Source of the DNA: Rickettsiales bacterium
Lineage (GTDB): Bacteria > Pseudomonadota > Alphaproteobacteria > Rickettsiales > UBA1997
NCBI GenBank assembly: GCA_947505885.1
Contig: CANNMN010000060.1
Coordinates: 1 to 7,621, forward strand
Direction of reading: 5' to 3'
DNA: 7,621 nucleotides
This document shows, one piece after another, positions 7,380 to 7,621 of the stretch. Made by a program: the position numbers and the translations under genes. Each line of letters opens with the position of its first letter. Positions within the stretch are counted from its first letter, which is position 1. Under the pieces are notes generated by a model. It was not told the DNA's origin. It saw nothing but the letters and a program-made list of their open reading frames with translations, and did no database searches.

Positions 7380-7465
7380 TGGTGGAGAGGGCTGGATTTG
7401 AACCAGCGAACGCTTGCGCGGACAGATTTACAGTCTGTTGCCATTGACCACTCGGCCACCTCTCC
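7380..7465 (-). tRNA. tRNA-Tyr (anticodon GUA)
   Basis: 86-base class II tRNA with encoded CCA. The acceptor stem is GGAGAGG/CCTCTCC with discriminator A. The D arm begins TGGCCGAGTGGTC, the anticodon arm is ACAGA-CTGTAAA-TCTGT (anticodon GTA), there is a long variable arm (CGCGCAAGCG), and the T arm carries GGTTCAAATCC. A Tyr-Gly tRNA pair is also found in E. coli ahead of tufB (tyrU-glyT-thrT-tufB); here no tuf gene follows. Confidence 0.97.
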
Positions 7466-7500
7466 CCATCGCTTACCCCCCAAGAAAACAAGGGCGCGAC

Positions 7501-7529
7501 TTTCTATTTAGCGGGTGCAAATTTTGCAA
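7501..7529 (-). promoter_or_regulatory. Candidate sigma70-type promoter of the tRNA-Tyr/tRNA-Gly unit
   Basis: On the minus strand TTGCAA (7529-7524, 4 of 6 to the -35 consensus) is separated by 17 bases from TAGAAA (7506-7501, 4 of 6 to the -10 consensus). A GC-rich discriminator (GTCGCGCCC) follows, a feature of stringently controlled stable-RNA promoters. Transcription would start about 30 bases before the tRNA-Tyr 5' end. The match is modest. Confidence 0.35.
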
Positions 7530-7533
7530 CCCG
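7512..7533. other. Imperfect inverted repeat between a partial gene and tRNA-Tyr
   Basis: CGGGT (7512-7516) pairs with ACCCG (7529-7533), and the adjoining GCAAA/TTTGC extend the stem with one bulged A. It starts just after the stop of the partial right-edge gene but lacks a downstream T-run on the minus strand. It may be a weak or Rho-assisted end signal for that gene, or may simply overlap the tRNA promoter. Confidence 0.35.
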
Positions 7534-7536
7534 GAT

Positions 7537-7621
7537 TCAGGTAATAATTTTTCTTCTGAGATTTCGTGAATCGAGATCAACTTCATCGCCCCAACAAACA
7601 GTGCGCGTCACGGGATCGATG
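7537..7621 (-). CDS. C-terminal fragment of a DUF2442-like protein, truncated by the window edge
   Basis: The only open minus-strand frame at the right edge encodes 27 residues before a TGA at 7537-7539. It contains IDPVTRTVCWGDEVDLDSRNL, resembling the C-terminal 'DP-x-T-x-TV-x-W…DL…L' pattern of DUF2442 proteins, which are small proteins of unknown function often found in toxin-antitoxin-like or mobile gene pairs. The usual 'WPNG' has become 'WGDE'. Too little is visible for a firm assignment; the protein-like composition and the position just before the tRNA promoter support it as real coding sequence. Confidence 0.5.
   Translation of the reverse strand, partial: IDPVTRTVCWGDEVDLDSRNLRRKIIT

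Noticed and set aside
7250..7483. A 77-codon minus-strand ORF
   Set aside because: It runs straight through both tRNA genes, whose structures are unambiguous; the peptide is a by-product of the tRNA sequence.
1..7621. CRISPR array, insertion sequence or transposase
   Set aside because: No regularly spaced repeats, no terminal inverted repeats with a transposase, and no recombinase-like protein were found on either strand.

Overview
The window looks like part of the chromosome of an alphaproteobacterium with moderately low GC. This is inferred from protein character only: an HslV with a short N-terminal extension before the catalytic Thr, a YejB-type permease, a Rickettsiales-like AmpG-type MFS carrier, and TolB. 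No 16S rRNA or other phylogenetic marker is present, so a Rickettsiales- or Holosporales-like affiliation is only a guess. Most genes lie on the minus strand; the single plus-strand gene is the AmpG-like carrier.

In minus-strand transcription order (right to left) the layout is: the C-terminal end of a gene entering from the right edge (DUF2442-like, 7537-7621); a tRNA-Tyr(GUA) and tRNA-Gly(UCC) pair with encoded CCA ends; an ImmA/IrrE-type zinc metallopeptidase overlapping a small two-helix membrane protein; and uvrB. The plus-strand ampG-like gene then converges on uvrB and diverges from hslV. hslV overlaps tolB by 4 bases (GTGA). After a 160-base intergenic region comes yejB, which runs off the left edge.

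The core genes cover nucleotide excision repair (UvrB), cytoplasmic proteolysis (HslV), envelope integrity (TolB), muropeptide uptake (AmpG-like) and peptide import (YejB). All six complete CDSs look intact, with no frameshift.

The least ordinary part is the two-gene cassette at 6308-7223. An ImmA/IrrE peptidase lacks the helix-turn-helix repressor it usually accompanies and is instead translationally overlapped with a 136-residue two-helix membrane protein. Both genes have clear Shine-Dalgarno sequences, whereas none of the five core genes does. By eye the cassette also has fewer CpG dinucleotides than uvrB, and it sits next to tRNA genes. Together these suggest a horizontally acquired accessory module, possibly a peptidase with a membrane-bound partner or substrate. 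Its function cannot be read from the sequence.
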